A DNA stretch of 64,000 bases, taken from the NCBI GenBank assembly GCA_024693365.1, contig JAILLF010000012.1, positions 1-64,000 on the forward strand. The letters run 5' to 3'. Of the stretch, positions 32,167 through 41,110 are shown one piece after another. The position numbers were made by a program, and so were the translations under genes. Origin of the DNA: Acetatifactor sp. Lineage in GTDB: Bacteria; Bacillota; Clostridia; Lachnospirales; Lachnospiraceae. The first letter of the stretch is position 1. Each line of letters starts with the position of its first letter. The notes beneath the pieces are model-generated. The model saw nothing but the letters and a program-made list of their open reading frames with translations. It made no database searches and was not told where the DNA came from.

Positions 32167-34854
32167 ATGAATTATGGCAGAAGTGGGGTTCGCGAGATCC
32201 AAAGATCGCTGAATTCCAAAACAAATAAACTATGGCACTCCATGCTGATCATGATTCTATGGGCAGGCATTCTCGTCTCCATCGCCCTTATTGTCTTCGG
32301 AGGAGAGCTTGCTACCGGCCTGTTTAAGGCAATTTTGGAGGATACGCCGCGCGTATATCTGGATGACATCATCGCCTCCGGTCAGGCTACCATTGTATAC
32401 GATGCAGAAGGGAACGCGATCGACAGCTACATTTCCATGAACTCGAACAGAATCCAGGTCGGCTGGGACAAGATCCCGAAGCACCTCGGGCAAGCCTTTG
32501 TCGCCTGCGAGGATGAGCGTTTCTATCAGAACAACGGCATTGATTACATCGCGATTGGCCGTTCCGGTTTCCAGTACGTAAAATCCGGATTCCGCCAGAC
32601 GCAGGGCGGCAGTACCATCACTCAGCAGCTCTTAAAGAATACGGTATTCACCACTTGGACGGAGGAAGGTCACAATCTGGTCAAGAAAATCAAGCGTAAG
32701 ATTCAGGAACAGTATCTTGCGCTGGAAGCTACCAGAAGATTCACCAAGGACGAGATCCTGCTCCGCTACATGAACGCAATTAACTTGGGACAGGGCACGC
32801 TTGGCGTGGAATCTGCGTCTCTCCGTTATTTTGGAAAGCACTGCGCTGAACTTACCATTTCCGAGGCGGCCGTAATCGCCGTGATCACCCAGAACCCTAC
32901 CGGTTACAATCCCATCAGCCATCCGGACAACAACGCAAGAAGACGTAAAAACTGTCTGGACAAAATGAAGGAGCTTGGCTTTATCACGGAGGATCAGTAT
33001 ACCGAGGCAATCGAGGACACCAACGCCGTTTACGATCGAATCGGCCTTTACAATACGGCACGCCTTGTCAACTCCTCCTCCACCGCGTCCTATTTTTCCG
33101 ACGCCGTGTACGAGCAGGTGTTTGATGACCTTGTGGAAGCCGGGTATACCGCCAGCGTGGCAGAGACCATGTTGACCAGCGGCGGACTTCGGATCGAATC
33201 CACTTTGGATCCCACGATCCAGAGAATCTGTGACGAAGAGGCGGCTAATCCCAAGAATTATCCCGCGCAGACGGACTGGTACCTAAACTACGCTCTCACC
33301 GTGAAGCTGGATGCCGTTTCCAAAAAGAACTTCAGTAAGGAAAACATGGCCAACTGGTTTAAGAGCCATAAGGACAAGGATTTCAACCTGATCTTTAAGT
33401 CTCAGGAAGATGCATACTTGGCAATCGAGGAATACAGAACTGCAATGCTGGAAGAACTAAACGTTGAGGATGATCCCGAAAACTACGAGGAAAGCATCAA
33501 CATGACTCCTCAACCTCAGGTAGCATTTGTCGTAAGTGATCCCAAAACCGGTTACGTCGTGGCCGTGGTAGGCGGACGCGGTACCAAGGCGGGAAGACGT
33601 ACCCTCAACCGTGCCGTATCCTCAACTCGTTCTCCTGGTTCCACGTTCAAGGTATTGGCGTCCTTTGCCCCCGCACTGGACTGCTGCGGCATGACCTTGG
33701 GAACCGTTTACAATGACGCGGCATTCAATTACAGTAATGGTACACCGGTTAGCAACTGGTACGGACGAAATACTTACTGGGGCATCTGCTCTCTCCGCGA
33801 TGCGATCCGTGAATCGCTGAACATCGTGGCAGTAAAGAACTTGACCGTAATCACGCCTCAGCTGGGATTTGACTACTTGATCAATTTCGGATTTACGACT
33901 TTGGAGCCCGGAAATTATTACGGCAGCGAGTGGAAGACCGACATCATCCAGCCTTTGGCCCTGGGCGGCATCACCCGCGGCGTATCGCCCTTCGAGTTGA
34001 ATGCGGCTTACGCAGCCATCGAGAATCAGGGTGCTTACGTTACGCCCAAGCTTTACTCCCGCGTGACTGACTCCGAAGGCAACGTCATCCTGGACAACAT
34101 TAATCCCAAGAGCCGCCAGGTGCTCAAGGAGACCACCGCTTACCTTTTGACGGACGCCATGAAGGACGTTATCAATAAGGGAACGGCGACCATGTGTAAG
34201 CTTCCTAACATGAACGCAGCCGGAAAGACCGGTACCACGACCAAGACCCATGACGTATGGTTTGCAGGCTTCACACCTTATTACTCCTGTACCGTATGGA
34301 CTGGCTATGACAACAACATCGCCATGGTAACCTCCGGTACGAACAAGCAGTCCGACATCTCCAAGACAATCTGGAAGGCCGTTATGACCAGAATCCATGA
34401 GGATCTTCCCAATCAGGAGTTCACCGTTCCGAACGGCATCGTAAAATGCAAGATCTGTTCCAAGTCCGGTCTGCTTCCGAGAGAAGGCCTTTGCGACGCC
34501 GCAGGTTGCGTGATAACTGAACTCTACGCCCAGGGAACGCAGCCCACGGAATACTGTAACATCCATTACGAAGGTGATATTTGTGCGTATGATAACCTGA
34601 TCGCCTGCGATGAGTGTCCGTTTAAGTATCACGGATATGCTGAGCTTCCTCTGGTAGAAGACCCCTCTCTGACGAAGGGATCCACCAGGATCGTAAAAAC
34701 GCCTGAAGGCGGTCAGACGCTTGTAACGCCGCCTACCACCAATCGCTGTCAGCACGACGCGAATTTCTTCAAGCAACCGAATGCGTCTGCAATCATCCAA
34801 GAGCAGCAGATCATCCTGCAACAGAGGATTGCTGCCGCAAACGCAGGACAATAA
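32167..34854 (+). CDS. Class A penicillin-binding protein (bifunctional transglycosylase-transpeptidase)
   Basis: This 895-residue PBP1A-type peptidoglycan synthase has one membrane segment (about 25-55) and a GT51 domain with catalytic Glu in CEDERFYQNNGID and QGGSTITQQLLKN. The transpeptidase domain has the SPGSTFK serine site, RESLN and AGKTGTTTK. Beyond residue about 755 lies a tail with nine Cys (KCKICSKSG, GLCDAAGC, PTEYC, ACDEC, RCQHD), more than the usual C...PGTxPTxxC motif of Gram-positive PBPs. I start at ATG 32167, with AAAGGAC upstream, not 32134. Its own promoter and a long palindrome downstream flank it. Confidence 0.96.
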   Translation: MNYGRSGVREIQRSLNSKTNKLWHSMLIMILWAGILVSIALIVFGGELATGLFKAILEDTPRVYLDDIIASGQATIVYDAEGNAIDSYISMNSNRIQVGWDKIPKHLGQAFVACEDERFYQNNGIDYIAIGRSGFQYVKSGFRQTQGGSTITQQLLKNTVFTTWTEEGHNLVKKIKRKIQEQYLALEATRRFTKDEILLRYMNAINLGQGTLGVESASLRYFGKHCAELTISEAAVIAVITQNPTGYNPISHPDNNARRRKNCLDKMKELGFITEDQYTEAIEDTNAVYDRIGLYNTARLVNSSSTASYFSDAVYEQVFDDLVEAGYTASVAETMLTSGGLRIESTLDPTIQRICDEEAANPKNYPAQTDWYLNYALTVKLDAVSKKNFSKENMANWFKSHKDKDFNLIFKSQEDAYLAIEEYRTAMLEELNVEDDPENYEESINMTPQPQVAFVVSDPKTGYVVAVVGGRGTKAGRRTLNRAVSSTRSPGSTFKVLASFAPALDCCGMTLGTVYNDAAFNYSNGTPVSNWYGRNTYWGICSLRDAIRESLNIVAVKNLTVITPQLGFDYLINFGFTTLEPGNYYGSEWKTDIIQPLALGGITRGVSPFELNAAYAAIENQGAYVTPKLYSRVTDSEGNVILDNINPKSRQVLKETTAYLLTDAMKDVINKGTATMCKLPNMNAAGKTGTTTKTHDVWFAGFTPYYSCTVWTGYDNNIAMVTSGTNKQSDISKTIWKAVMTRIHEDLPNQEFTVPNGIVKCKICSKSGLLPREGLCDAAGCVITELYAQGTQPTEYCNIHYEGDICAYDNLIACDECPFKYHGYAELPLVEDPSLTKGSTRIVKTPEGGQTLVTPPTTNRCQHDANFFKQPNASAIIQEQQIILQQRIAAANAGQ

Positions 34855-34857
34855 CGC

Positions 34858-34909
34858 AAAATTGGGTCAAGGGGACGTGTCACCAGACACGTCCCCTTGA
34901 CCCAATTTT
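34858..34909. repeat. Perfect 24-bp palindrome (REP-like), may end both converging genes
   Basis: AAAATTGGGTCAAGGGGACGTGTC and its exact complement flank an ACCA loop; only the core GGTCAAGGGGACGTGTC matters for family recognition. It shares GGGGACGTGTC with the palindrome at 45677-45750. It lies between the converging PBP and coiled-coil genes and could stop transcription both ways. Confidence 0.9.
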
Positions 34910-34923
34910 ATCTACTGCATACT

Positions 34924-35295
34924 TCAGTTTGCCTTTGTTTTCTTTCGAATGGCCTTGATCTGTTTATTCAAATCGGCGATCGCCTTCTTGGCATTTGCAA
35001 TGGCAACGCACTGTTTGCTAAAGCGTTCCGCTTCCGTCTGCTTTCCCACTTCAACGCCCAGTTCCTCCGGGCAGGGCGCTTCGCCGTTCTCTTCCGCCTC
35101 CACGCGTTCCTCATACTGTGCGAACACCATTTGGCCGATCTCAAGCTGATTCTTTTTGATCACTTCTTCACAGGTGCTGATCTGCATCTTTAATCTCGAG
35201 ATTTCCGCGAAATCCTTTGCGCTCTCCTGCACCTTGCGCTTTGTCTTTACAATCGTCGCTTTTACGGTCTCAAACCGCTCCATAACCCCATCCAC
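34924..35295 (-). CDS. Small coiled-coil protein of unknown function
   Basis: This 123-residue protein is mostly helical and charged: an Lys-rich first third (TIVKTKRKVQESAKDFAEIS), LKMQISTCEEVIKKNQLEIG in the middle, and an Ala/Lys helix at the end. No membrane segment or signal peptide. Similar small helical proteins are common in Lachnospiraceae, but I cannot name a family. AAAGGAG lies only 3 nt before ATG 35295, and an in-frame ATG at 35283 is the alternative. It converges on the PBP gene across a long palindrome. Confidence 0.7.
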   Translation of the reverse strand: MDGVMERFETVKATIVKTKRKVQESAKDFAEISRLKMQISTCEEVIKKNQLEIGQMVFAQYEERVEAEENGEAPCPEELGVEVGKQTEAERFSKQCVAIANAKKAIADLNKQIKAIRKKTKAN

Positions 35296-35427
35296 TCCTT
35301 TCCATGGTCATTTGTTAACCCCAATCCTAGATTTATTGTACCTTTTTTTGCAAAAACCTTCAAGTATTTCATTGCACTTTTATCAGGAACTGTGCTATAC
35401 TGAAGCTAGTTTTAGGAGGTACGCGAC

Positions 35428-35718
35428 ATGATGCAACAGCCCATCTATACCAGCTTAAAAGTAAACAATGAGATTGAACTGTGCGAGGTGAATGACGAAG
35501 AATGCAAGAAACTGATTGAAAAAGCATTCCTTCAGAACCGCATCTCCTACTACGTGCGCTGGACGAAAGCCTCCTTTTTCTCCAAGCGTCAAAATTGCAT
35601 TATCTGCGTAAACGACAATTCCAAGGAAGCGGCGGAAGAAATCGTGCGCTCCATTTGCGACGAGGCCGGCTATCAGGTGAAATTCCTGCTCCGCCAATCC
35701 CAGAACAATTATCTGTAA
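35428..35718 (+). CDS. Small protein of unknown function
   Basis: A 96-residue, soluble-looking protein with strong TTTAGGAGGT 8 nt before ATG 35428, so very probably translated. The sequence alternates strands and helices (YTSLKVNNEIELCEVNDEEC, NRISYYVRWTK, CIICVNDNSKEAAEEIVRSI), which suggests a small alpha/beta fold with faint similarity to DUF2007-type proteins, not enough to assign. A bidirectional terminator follows. Divergent from the coiled-coil gene. Confidence 0.75.
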   Translation: MMQQPIYTSLKVNNEIELCEVNDEECKKLIEKAFLQNRISYYVRWTKASFFSKRQNCIICVNDNSKEAAEEIVRSICDEAGYQVKFLLRQSQNNYL

Positions 35719-35788
35719 GGACACACTGTCCGCAAGAAAATCCTGTCCGTACGTAAACCTTCTGAGGGAACCCTCTGAGGAAAAAATA

Positions 35789-35818
35789 AACCTCTTGGTC
35801 TCACGTGACCAAGAGGTT
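35789..35818. terminator. Bidirectional terminator
   Basis: AACCTCTTGGTC, 6 nt and GACCAAGAGGTT, flanked by A-runs on the left and TTTTCTTATTT on the right. It serves the small plus-strand gene and the opp/DUF3899 transcript converging on it. Confidence 0.92.
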
Positions 35819-35891
35819 TTCTTATTTCATCACAGACTTTGACAGCCGGACAATTCTGGCATTTTTTACTCCGCCGCAATACGCTTAGTCC

Positions 35892-36293
35892 TTAGACGAA
35901 ATAAAAAAGTGCAATAAACACGACCGCAACGGCAAGGAATATGAGTCCCGTTACCAAAAGGAAGCCGTACCCTTTTGCTTTGCCATATTTCTCACGGCGT
36001 CTCGCCACGTACTCGGCGTAAGTCTCATCCTTGCCGTTTCTCGCGCCAGGAATCAGCGCCTGGAACACGTGACTTAAACCATAGGAAAAGCCATCCATGG
36101 CGCCTAGGGAAGAAGCCCAGACAAGTGCGCCAAACATGGTAAACAGTAGCCCCGGGATTGTGGCGGCGTCTGACAGCATGCGAAAGTTTTCGGTTGCCTC
36201 CGCTGCAGGGAACTCCCGGGTGAACAAATAAAGACAAAAGAGAACTCCTCCCGCAAGGAAGGAAGCAACGTATTTTATCGGCTTACTTTTCAT
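35892..36293 (-). CDS. DUF3899 membrane protein
   Basis: This 133-residue protein has three to four hydrophobic segments: near the N-terminus, at LSDAATIPGLLFTMFGALVW and at the C-terminus (FLLVTGLIFLAVAVVFIALF). The SDA...GLLF...FGALVW and DGFSYGL pattern matches DUF3899, of unknown function and often found at the end of opp operons in Clostridia. It overlaps the oppF stop by 4 bp (ATGA), so it is part of the opp operon. It has a cytoplasmic Arg/Lys-rich segment, YAEYVARRREKYGKAKGYG. Confidence 0.78.
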   Translation of the reverse strand: MKSKPIKYVASFLAGGVLFCLYLFTREFPAAEATENFRMLSDAATIPGLLFTMFGALVWASSLGAMDGFSYGLSHVFQALIPGARNGKDETYAEYVARRREKYGKAKGYGFLLVTGLIFLAVAVVFIALFYFV

Positions 36294-37342
36294 AGGTTGA
36301 ATTCTTTCCTGTAACGATTTTCCTCTTCATCATTGCAGTATACAAAGTGACCTGGAACAATCTCGCGCATGGTGGGACCCTGCACGCTGTAATCGTGTTC
36401 CTTCAGCTTGTTGTATACCAAACGCTTACGGTTCTTCTCAGAATCAGGATCAGGAAGCGGAATCGCGGAAAGCAACGACCTTGTGTAAGGATGCATGGGA
36501 CGAGCAAACAGTTCGTCTGAGCTGGCAAGTTCCACCATCTTTCCATAGTACATTACGCCAATCCGGTCAGAGAAATACTTCACGACCGAGAGATCATGAG
36601 CGATGAACATGATCGTGATGCCATACTCTCTCCGCAAGTCATTTAACAGGTTGATTACCTGCGCCTGAATGGACACGTCAAGCGCTGACACGGGTTCGTC
36701 CGCGATGATCATTTCAGGACGCATGATGACGGATCTCGCGATGCCAATACGTTGACGCTGACCGCCGGAGAACTCATGCGGGTAACGACCGGCATGCTCG
36801 CGCACAAGCCCTACCTTCTCGAGCGCTTCATACACTCTCTCGTCAATCACCTTTTTGTCCTTCTCACCTTTGATGATCAGCCCTTCGGCAATGATTTCGC
36901 GAACTGTCATGCGGGGGTCAAGGGAAGCAATCGGATCCTGGAAGATCATCTGGATCTTGTCTACAACCTTCTCTTTTTTCTGAACCCGCTTTGCTTCCTT
37001 GAGTTCTTCGCGATGCTTTTCCAGTTCCTTCTTCAGCACTTCCTTCTCGCTCTCGGAGGCGGTTTTTAATTTTTCACGCGCTTCCTTAATCGCAAGTCTG
37101 TGAGACATGGTACCTGCCGCAACGTGCTTCCCTTCAAGATAAATGTCGCCGGAAGTAATGTCATAGATCTTAATGATGGATCGTCCCGTTGTGGTCTTGC
37201 CGCAGCCGGACTCTCCCACGAGGCCGAAAACCTCACCCTTATATACCGAAAAGCTGACGTCATCGACAGCCTTGTTCCTGCCAAAATACTGACACAGATG
37301 CTCTACGCGGAGCAATTCCTCACCAGTCTTAATCTCAGACAT
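36290..37342 (-). CDS. oppF: Oligopeptide ABC transporter ATPase OppF
   Basis: This 350-residue ATPase subunit has [12 protein letters not shown] (Walker A), [13 protein letters not shown] (Q-loop), [14 protein letters not shown] (signature), [12 protein letters not shown] (Walker B), the AHD switch and an oligopeptide/dipeptide C-terminal extension ([15 protein letters not shown]). Between Walker A and the Q-loop it has a roughly 60-residue Lys/Glu coiled segment ([20 protein letters not shown] and on), absent in standard OppF. I chose ATG 37342, which overlaps the oppD end by 8 bp and has GGAGGTG upstream. Confidence 0.93.
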   Translation of the reverse strand: MSEIKTGEELLRVEHLCQYFGRNKAVDDVSFSVYKGEVFGLVGESGCGKTTTGRSIIKIYDITSGDIYLEGKHVAAGTMSHRLAIKEAREKLKTASESEKEVLKKELEKHREELKEAKRVQKKEKVVDKIQMIFQDPIASLDPRMTVREIIAEGLIIKGEKDKKVIDERVYEALEKVGLVREHAGRYPHEFSGGQRQRIGIARSVIMRPEMIIADEPVSALDVSIQAQVINLLNDLRREYGITIMFIAHDLSVVKYFSDRIGVMYYGKMVELASSDELFARPMHPYTRSLLSAIPLPDPDSEKNRKRLVYNKLKEHDYSVQGPTMREIVPGHFVYCNDEEENRYRKEFNL

Positions 37343-39506
37343 GAGCTTCACCTCCGTTGTTATTCTTGGCCTTCATGCGTGCAATCCTGTTGCGGATGGT
37401 CTCAGGAGTCTCAAGCTTGGGAGCATCCGGATGAAGCAGCCAGGTTGCCGCCTTATGCGTCTCCGAAATCTCAAACATAGGCGGTTGCATCTCAAAGTCA
37501 ATCTGCATCGCATATTTATTACGCTCAGCAAATGCGTCCCCAACGGGAGGATAGATCATGTTGGGCGGAGTACCGGGAATCGACTCGAGCTTTTCCTTGG
37601 TGTCAAGATCAGGCATGGAGGATAGCAATGCCCAGGTATAGGGATGCCTCGGATCATAGAAAATATCACTCGCACTACCCTGCTCAACAATCTTACCCGC
37701 GTACATCACGGCAATGTCATCCGCCATGTTGGCAACCACGCCAAGGTCATGGGTGATGAAAATGATCGAAAGGTTACGAGATCTCTTCAGGTCATTGATC
37801 AGCTCCAAAATCTGTGCCTGGATCGTAACGTCCAGTGCGGTGGTCGGCTCATCACAGATCAGAATCTCAGGATCTGCCGTAAGCGCAATTGCAATTACGA
37901 TACGCTGTCTCATACCGCCGGAGAACTCGAAGGGATACTGATTATAACGCATTCTAGGCTCAGAAATGCCAACCTCTTCCATCAGCTTAATGGCATTCTC
38001 CTTTGCCATGGAACGTGTAATCTTATAAACAACCTTAGAAGCGCGATCCTTCAAGAAGTCCACCAGCTCAAGACTGCGCTCCTGAAAGTCAATGGAATCG
38101 TAACCCGCTTCTGCCTTTTCATAGTTTTCTGTCAGACCACAGATAACATGGCGCATGTTCTCTTTTAACAGGTCAAGATCAACAATATTGGCGGGAACAA
38201 CCTTCCAGTCCACCTTCTTGCCTCTTGCCTTGGCTCTTTCCAACTTTCCGTTGTCCTTATCAAAGCGCTTCTGCTCCTTAGGATTTTCCTTTTCGAAACG
38301 GAAATAGCGGCTTACTGCGTCATTGATACTGGTGACAAAGGTATAGGCTCTATTGTCCTTCTTAATCTCCAACGGATCAATACCAGCCTGAACAGCCTTG
38401 ATCATTACCTTTGCACGATCCATGGCCCCTTTTTGTTCAATGGCTCCTTCAAAGTAAGGCAGTTCCTTCTTTAAGACTTCCACCGCCTCTTTTTTCTTTG
38501 CAAGATACTTGTCACTGCTAAACTTCAAAGCCTTTTCCGTAATCTGAAGGAATTCAAGCATAAAGTTCTCATTCAGGTAAGTAAGCGCCTTTTCGTTCAG
38601 CTCTGCAACGGGAATTGCAAAAATATCCTCGGATGGATTCTTCAACGCATAGTAACCAATACGGAAGAAATTTGGCTTTGTCTGTTCCAGCATTTCGGAT
38701 AAAATGGTCTCAAGCCCCGTTAATGCCTTCTTTAAATCTGCACTAAGGTGGTTGTCATCCTGCACGGGCTTGTAGGAAGGAAGAGCCTCCTCTACTCGCT
38801 TTGCAGCGTCTTCAAGACGCTTTTTGTATTCGCGCACGAAGAACTCGCTCTTAAACTTTTCGGATTTCTTCAAAATATCACGCACAAGAGACTTCACGTT
38901 CTGTTTCTGATTTTTCTCTGCCTTAAACAAAAGATCCTTCAAATGAGCAAGACAATCCTCGCAGATGTCAAAATCAACGTTATAAGCATGTTCATGCTTA
39001 TTCGCCTTAATGCAGAAATCATCAAAGGTCGAACACAGTTCCTTAGCCTTAGCCTCGTCTGCAGCACCAGACTCAATCATGGCACTTTTGAGTAAAGCCA
39101 GGGTATGATTAAACTGCTTGCGGGCATCCTTGCGGTTTGCCTTGTTTTTCAACAGGGTCGCCTCCGTGATCTGACCTCCGATCTTAACAATCGGATTCAG
39201 GGACGAAAGGGGATCCTGGAAGATCATGGAGATCTTGTCTCCTCGGATCGTATGCATCTGATCCTCACCGATTTTCAAAAGATCCATGCCGTCATACAGG
39301 ATCTCACCGCCCTCAATGATGGAGTTGCCTGCGAGAATCCCTAAAATGGCTTTACTTGTAACAGACTTTCCGGAACCGGATTCGCCCACGATTGCAAGAG
39401 TCTTTCCCTTTTCCAGATCGAAGGAGATGTCACGCACCGCTCGAAGGATCCCGGAATTCGTCCGAAATGATATCTTTAGATTTTTGACTTCCAGTATTTT
39501 ATCCAT
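37335..39506 (-). CDS. oppD: Oligopeptide ABC transporter ATPase OppD with about 360-residue insertion
   Basis: At 723 residues it is about twice the usual OppD length. Residues 1-130 hold GESGSGKS (Walker A, 41-48) and IFQDPLSSLNPIV (Q-loop). Residues about 132-495 are a helical, Lys/Glu-rich insert with a CEDC pair (DFDICEDCLAHL) and no recognised domain. Residues 500-723 return to OppD with YNQYPFEFSGGMRQR (signature), ILICDEPTTALD (Walker B), FITHDLGVV and the C-terminal PYTWALLSSMPDLD. The frame is open throughout with normal codon usage, so it is not a chimera error. The insert lies in the helical subdomain that contacts the permease. Confidence 0.93.
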   Translation of the reverse strand: MDKILEVKNLKISFRTNSGILRAVRDISFDLEKGKTLAIVGESGSGKSVTSKAILGILAGNSIIEGGEILYDGMDLLKIGEDQMHTIRGDKISMIFQDPLSSLNPIVKIGGQITEATLLKNKANRKDARKQFNHTLALLKSAMIESGAADEAKAKELCSTFDDFCIKANKHEHAYNVDFDICEDCLAHLKDLLFKAEKNQKQNVKSLVRDILKKSEKFKSEFFVREYKKRLEDAAKRVEEALPSYKPVQDDNHLSADLKKALTGLETILSEMLEQTKPNFFRIGYYALKNPSEDIFAIPVAELNEKALTYLNENFMLEFLQITEKALKFSSDKYLAKKKEAVEVLKKELPYFEGAIEQKGAMDRAKVMIKAVQAGIDPLEIKKDNRAYTFVTSINDAVSRYFRFEKENPKEQKRFDKDNGKLERAKARGKKVDWKVVPANIVDLDLLKENMRHVICGLTENYEKAEAGYDSIDFQERSLELVDFLKDRASKVVYKITRSMAKENAIKLMEEVGISEPRMRYNQYPFEFSGGMRQRIVIAIALTADPEILICDEPTTALDVTIQAQILELINDLKRSRNLSIIFITHDLGVVANMADDIAVMYAGKIVEQGSASDIFYDPRHPYTWALLSSMPDLDTKEKLESIPGTPPNMIYPPVGDAFAERNKYAMQIDFEMQPPMFEISETHKAATWLLHPDAPKLETPETIRNRIARMKAKNNNGGEAHV

Positions 39507-39531
39507 GTTCTATTCTCCGGTTTCACCTAAA

Positions 39532-41109
39532 TTATTCCGTTCCGCGAAGCGCAGGATTGAATGCATCTCTCAGTCCGTTGCCAAACAGGTTAAAGCAGAT
39601 CATAAGAAGCGACAACATCATTGCCGGGAAGAACATCAGGTGTGGATAGTTCGTCCAGATTGTAGCTGCATCCGAAAGAAGGGTTCCCAGACTCGTCTGC
39701 TGTGAACTTCCGAGCTTCACGATGCCGAGGTAGGAAAGCATGCTCTCGTAGTTGATCGTCCCCGGGATAATAAGCGCGGCGGACGTAATAATCGTACCAA
39801 GGGCGTTCGGAAAGATGTGCTTCCAAATGATTCTCCGGTCTTTCGCTCCCAACGTTCTGGCCGCCATAATATATTCCTGATTCTTAAAGCGATAAAACTG
39901 TGTTCGCACAAGAGCGGCAATGCCAATCCATCCCGTCGTAAAATATGCAAACAAAAGACTTGGTACCGGTCCAACCTTCTTTGCCAAATGGATCTGGAAA
40001 AGCGATGCCACCACGATGAAGGGTATGCCGCTGAGAATATCCGAAATACGCTCCATAATCAGGTCTATCCACCCGCCGTAATATCCTTCCGTAGAACCAT
40101 AAAACGCACCAATCATAAAATTCACCACGGATACGCATATGGCAATAAAAAGGCTTAATTTGATGCCGCTGGCAAGACGAAGCATCAGGTCGCGCCCCTG
40201 TGCGTCGGTCCCCATGAAATAATTGGGTTCCTCACCGTACAGATATTCATAGTAATTGACGTAGAGAACGCGAATTTTGTACTGCGCGGTATCCACGTCG
40301 CCTCCGCCGGTATATTCATAGTAAATGGGATTCCCGTCTGCGTCACGCTTATAATTATCAAGCAAAACAAACGCGGGATCATACTCTTTGACCTTAATGA
40401 GTTTTGTGCCCTTTGCATTATACGTCAAGGGATTCCCTTTTGCATCCGACTTATACCAGAAATTGGCATCCGTTGCGTCCATGCAATATTCATTGCTCTC
40501 AACGAGGGGATAAAGAACGTGCTTACCGTGTTCCTTCTCCCATGCGAGAATGTTTTCAAGTTCTGACTGCTCAATGCTCTTATAGATAAATCCAACTTCA
40601 AGATACGTCTCAATATCCGCGGTATACGTGGTTACCTCAGTCTTGTCGGCACCGATGGTGGTTACCGCGTTCGTTATCTCGAGAATGGGCATATAGTCGC
40701 TCTGCATTGCCGTCTCAAAGGAAATCTGCTCTTTGCCGGTATAATCTTCTGCGCCAACGCCGGTCGAGAGAGCTTTCATCAGGCTTCTCGCGGAAAACGA
40801 ACGGCTCGTGCATCCGGTTTTATATCCCAGGTCCCGAAGGAAGGCGACCCGCGGCGGCTTCTTAGCGTAGGTAACCACCATGAAGGTCTGATCGTGACTC
40901 TTTACGCAAAACGGAGCAATAAACGAAAAGAGCACGACGCAGAGAATGATGACGGCCGCCACAACGGACGCACGGCTCTTTCGAAAACGGATCCATGCAT
41001 CCTTAAAATATCCAATGGGCTTGTCTTCAAATTTCTTATCGTGAAGTCTCTCCGATTCGTTGACAAAACGAAACTTTGACGCATCTATTTTCTGGAATTC
41101 CGCACTCAT
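39532..41109 (-). CDS. oppC: Oligopeptide ABC transporter permease OppC with large extracellular insertion
   Basis: This 525-residue protein (usual length about 300) has its first membrane segment at residues about 48-68. A roughly 200-residue insert (about 95-290) should be extracellular. The standard OppC core follows (MGTDAQGRDLMLRLASGIKL, the remaining membrane segments and the EYIMAARTLGAKDRRIIWKH EAA loop contacting the ATPase). I chose ATG 41109, one base after the oppB stop with GGGAGAG upstream, over 41151. The insert could contact the equally enlarged binding protein. Confidence 0.92.
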   Translation of the reverse strand: MSAEFQKIDASKFRFVNESERLHDKKFEDKPIGYFKDAWIRFRKSRASVVAAVIILCVVLFSFIAPFCVKSHDQTFMVVTYAKKPPRVAFLRDLGYKTGCTSRSFSARSLMKALSTGVGAEDYTGKEQISFETAMQSDYMPILEITNAVTTIGADKTEVTTYTADIETYLEVGFIYKSIEQSELENILAWEKEHGKHVLYPLVESNEYCMDATDANFWYKSDAKGNPLTYNAKGTKLIKVKEYDPAFVLLDNYKRDADGNPIYYEYTGGGDVDTAQYKIRVLYVNYYEYLYGEEPNYFMGTDAQGRDLMLRLASGIKLSLFIAICVSVVNFMIGAFYGSTEGYYGGWIDLIMERISDILSGIPFIVVASLFQIHLAKKVGPVPSLLFAYFTTGWIGIAALVRTQFYRFKNQEYIMAARTLGAKDRRIIWKHIFPNALGTIITSAALIIPGTINYESMLSYLGIVKLGSSQQTSLGTLLSDAATIWTNYPHLMFFPAMMLSLLMICFNLFGNGLRDAFNPALRGTE

Positions 41110-41110
41110 C

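Noticed and set aside
33622..34851. 409-codon minus-strand frame
   Set aside because: Antisense to the PBP1A gene; no domain and no ribosome site.
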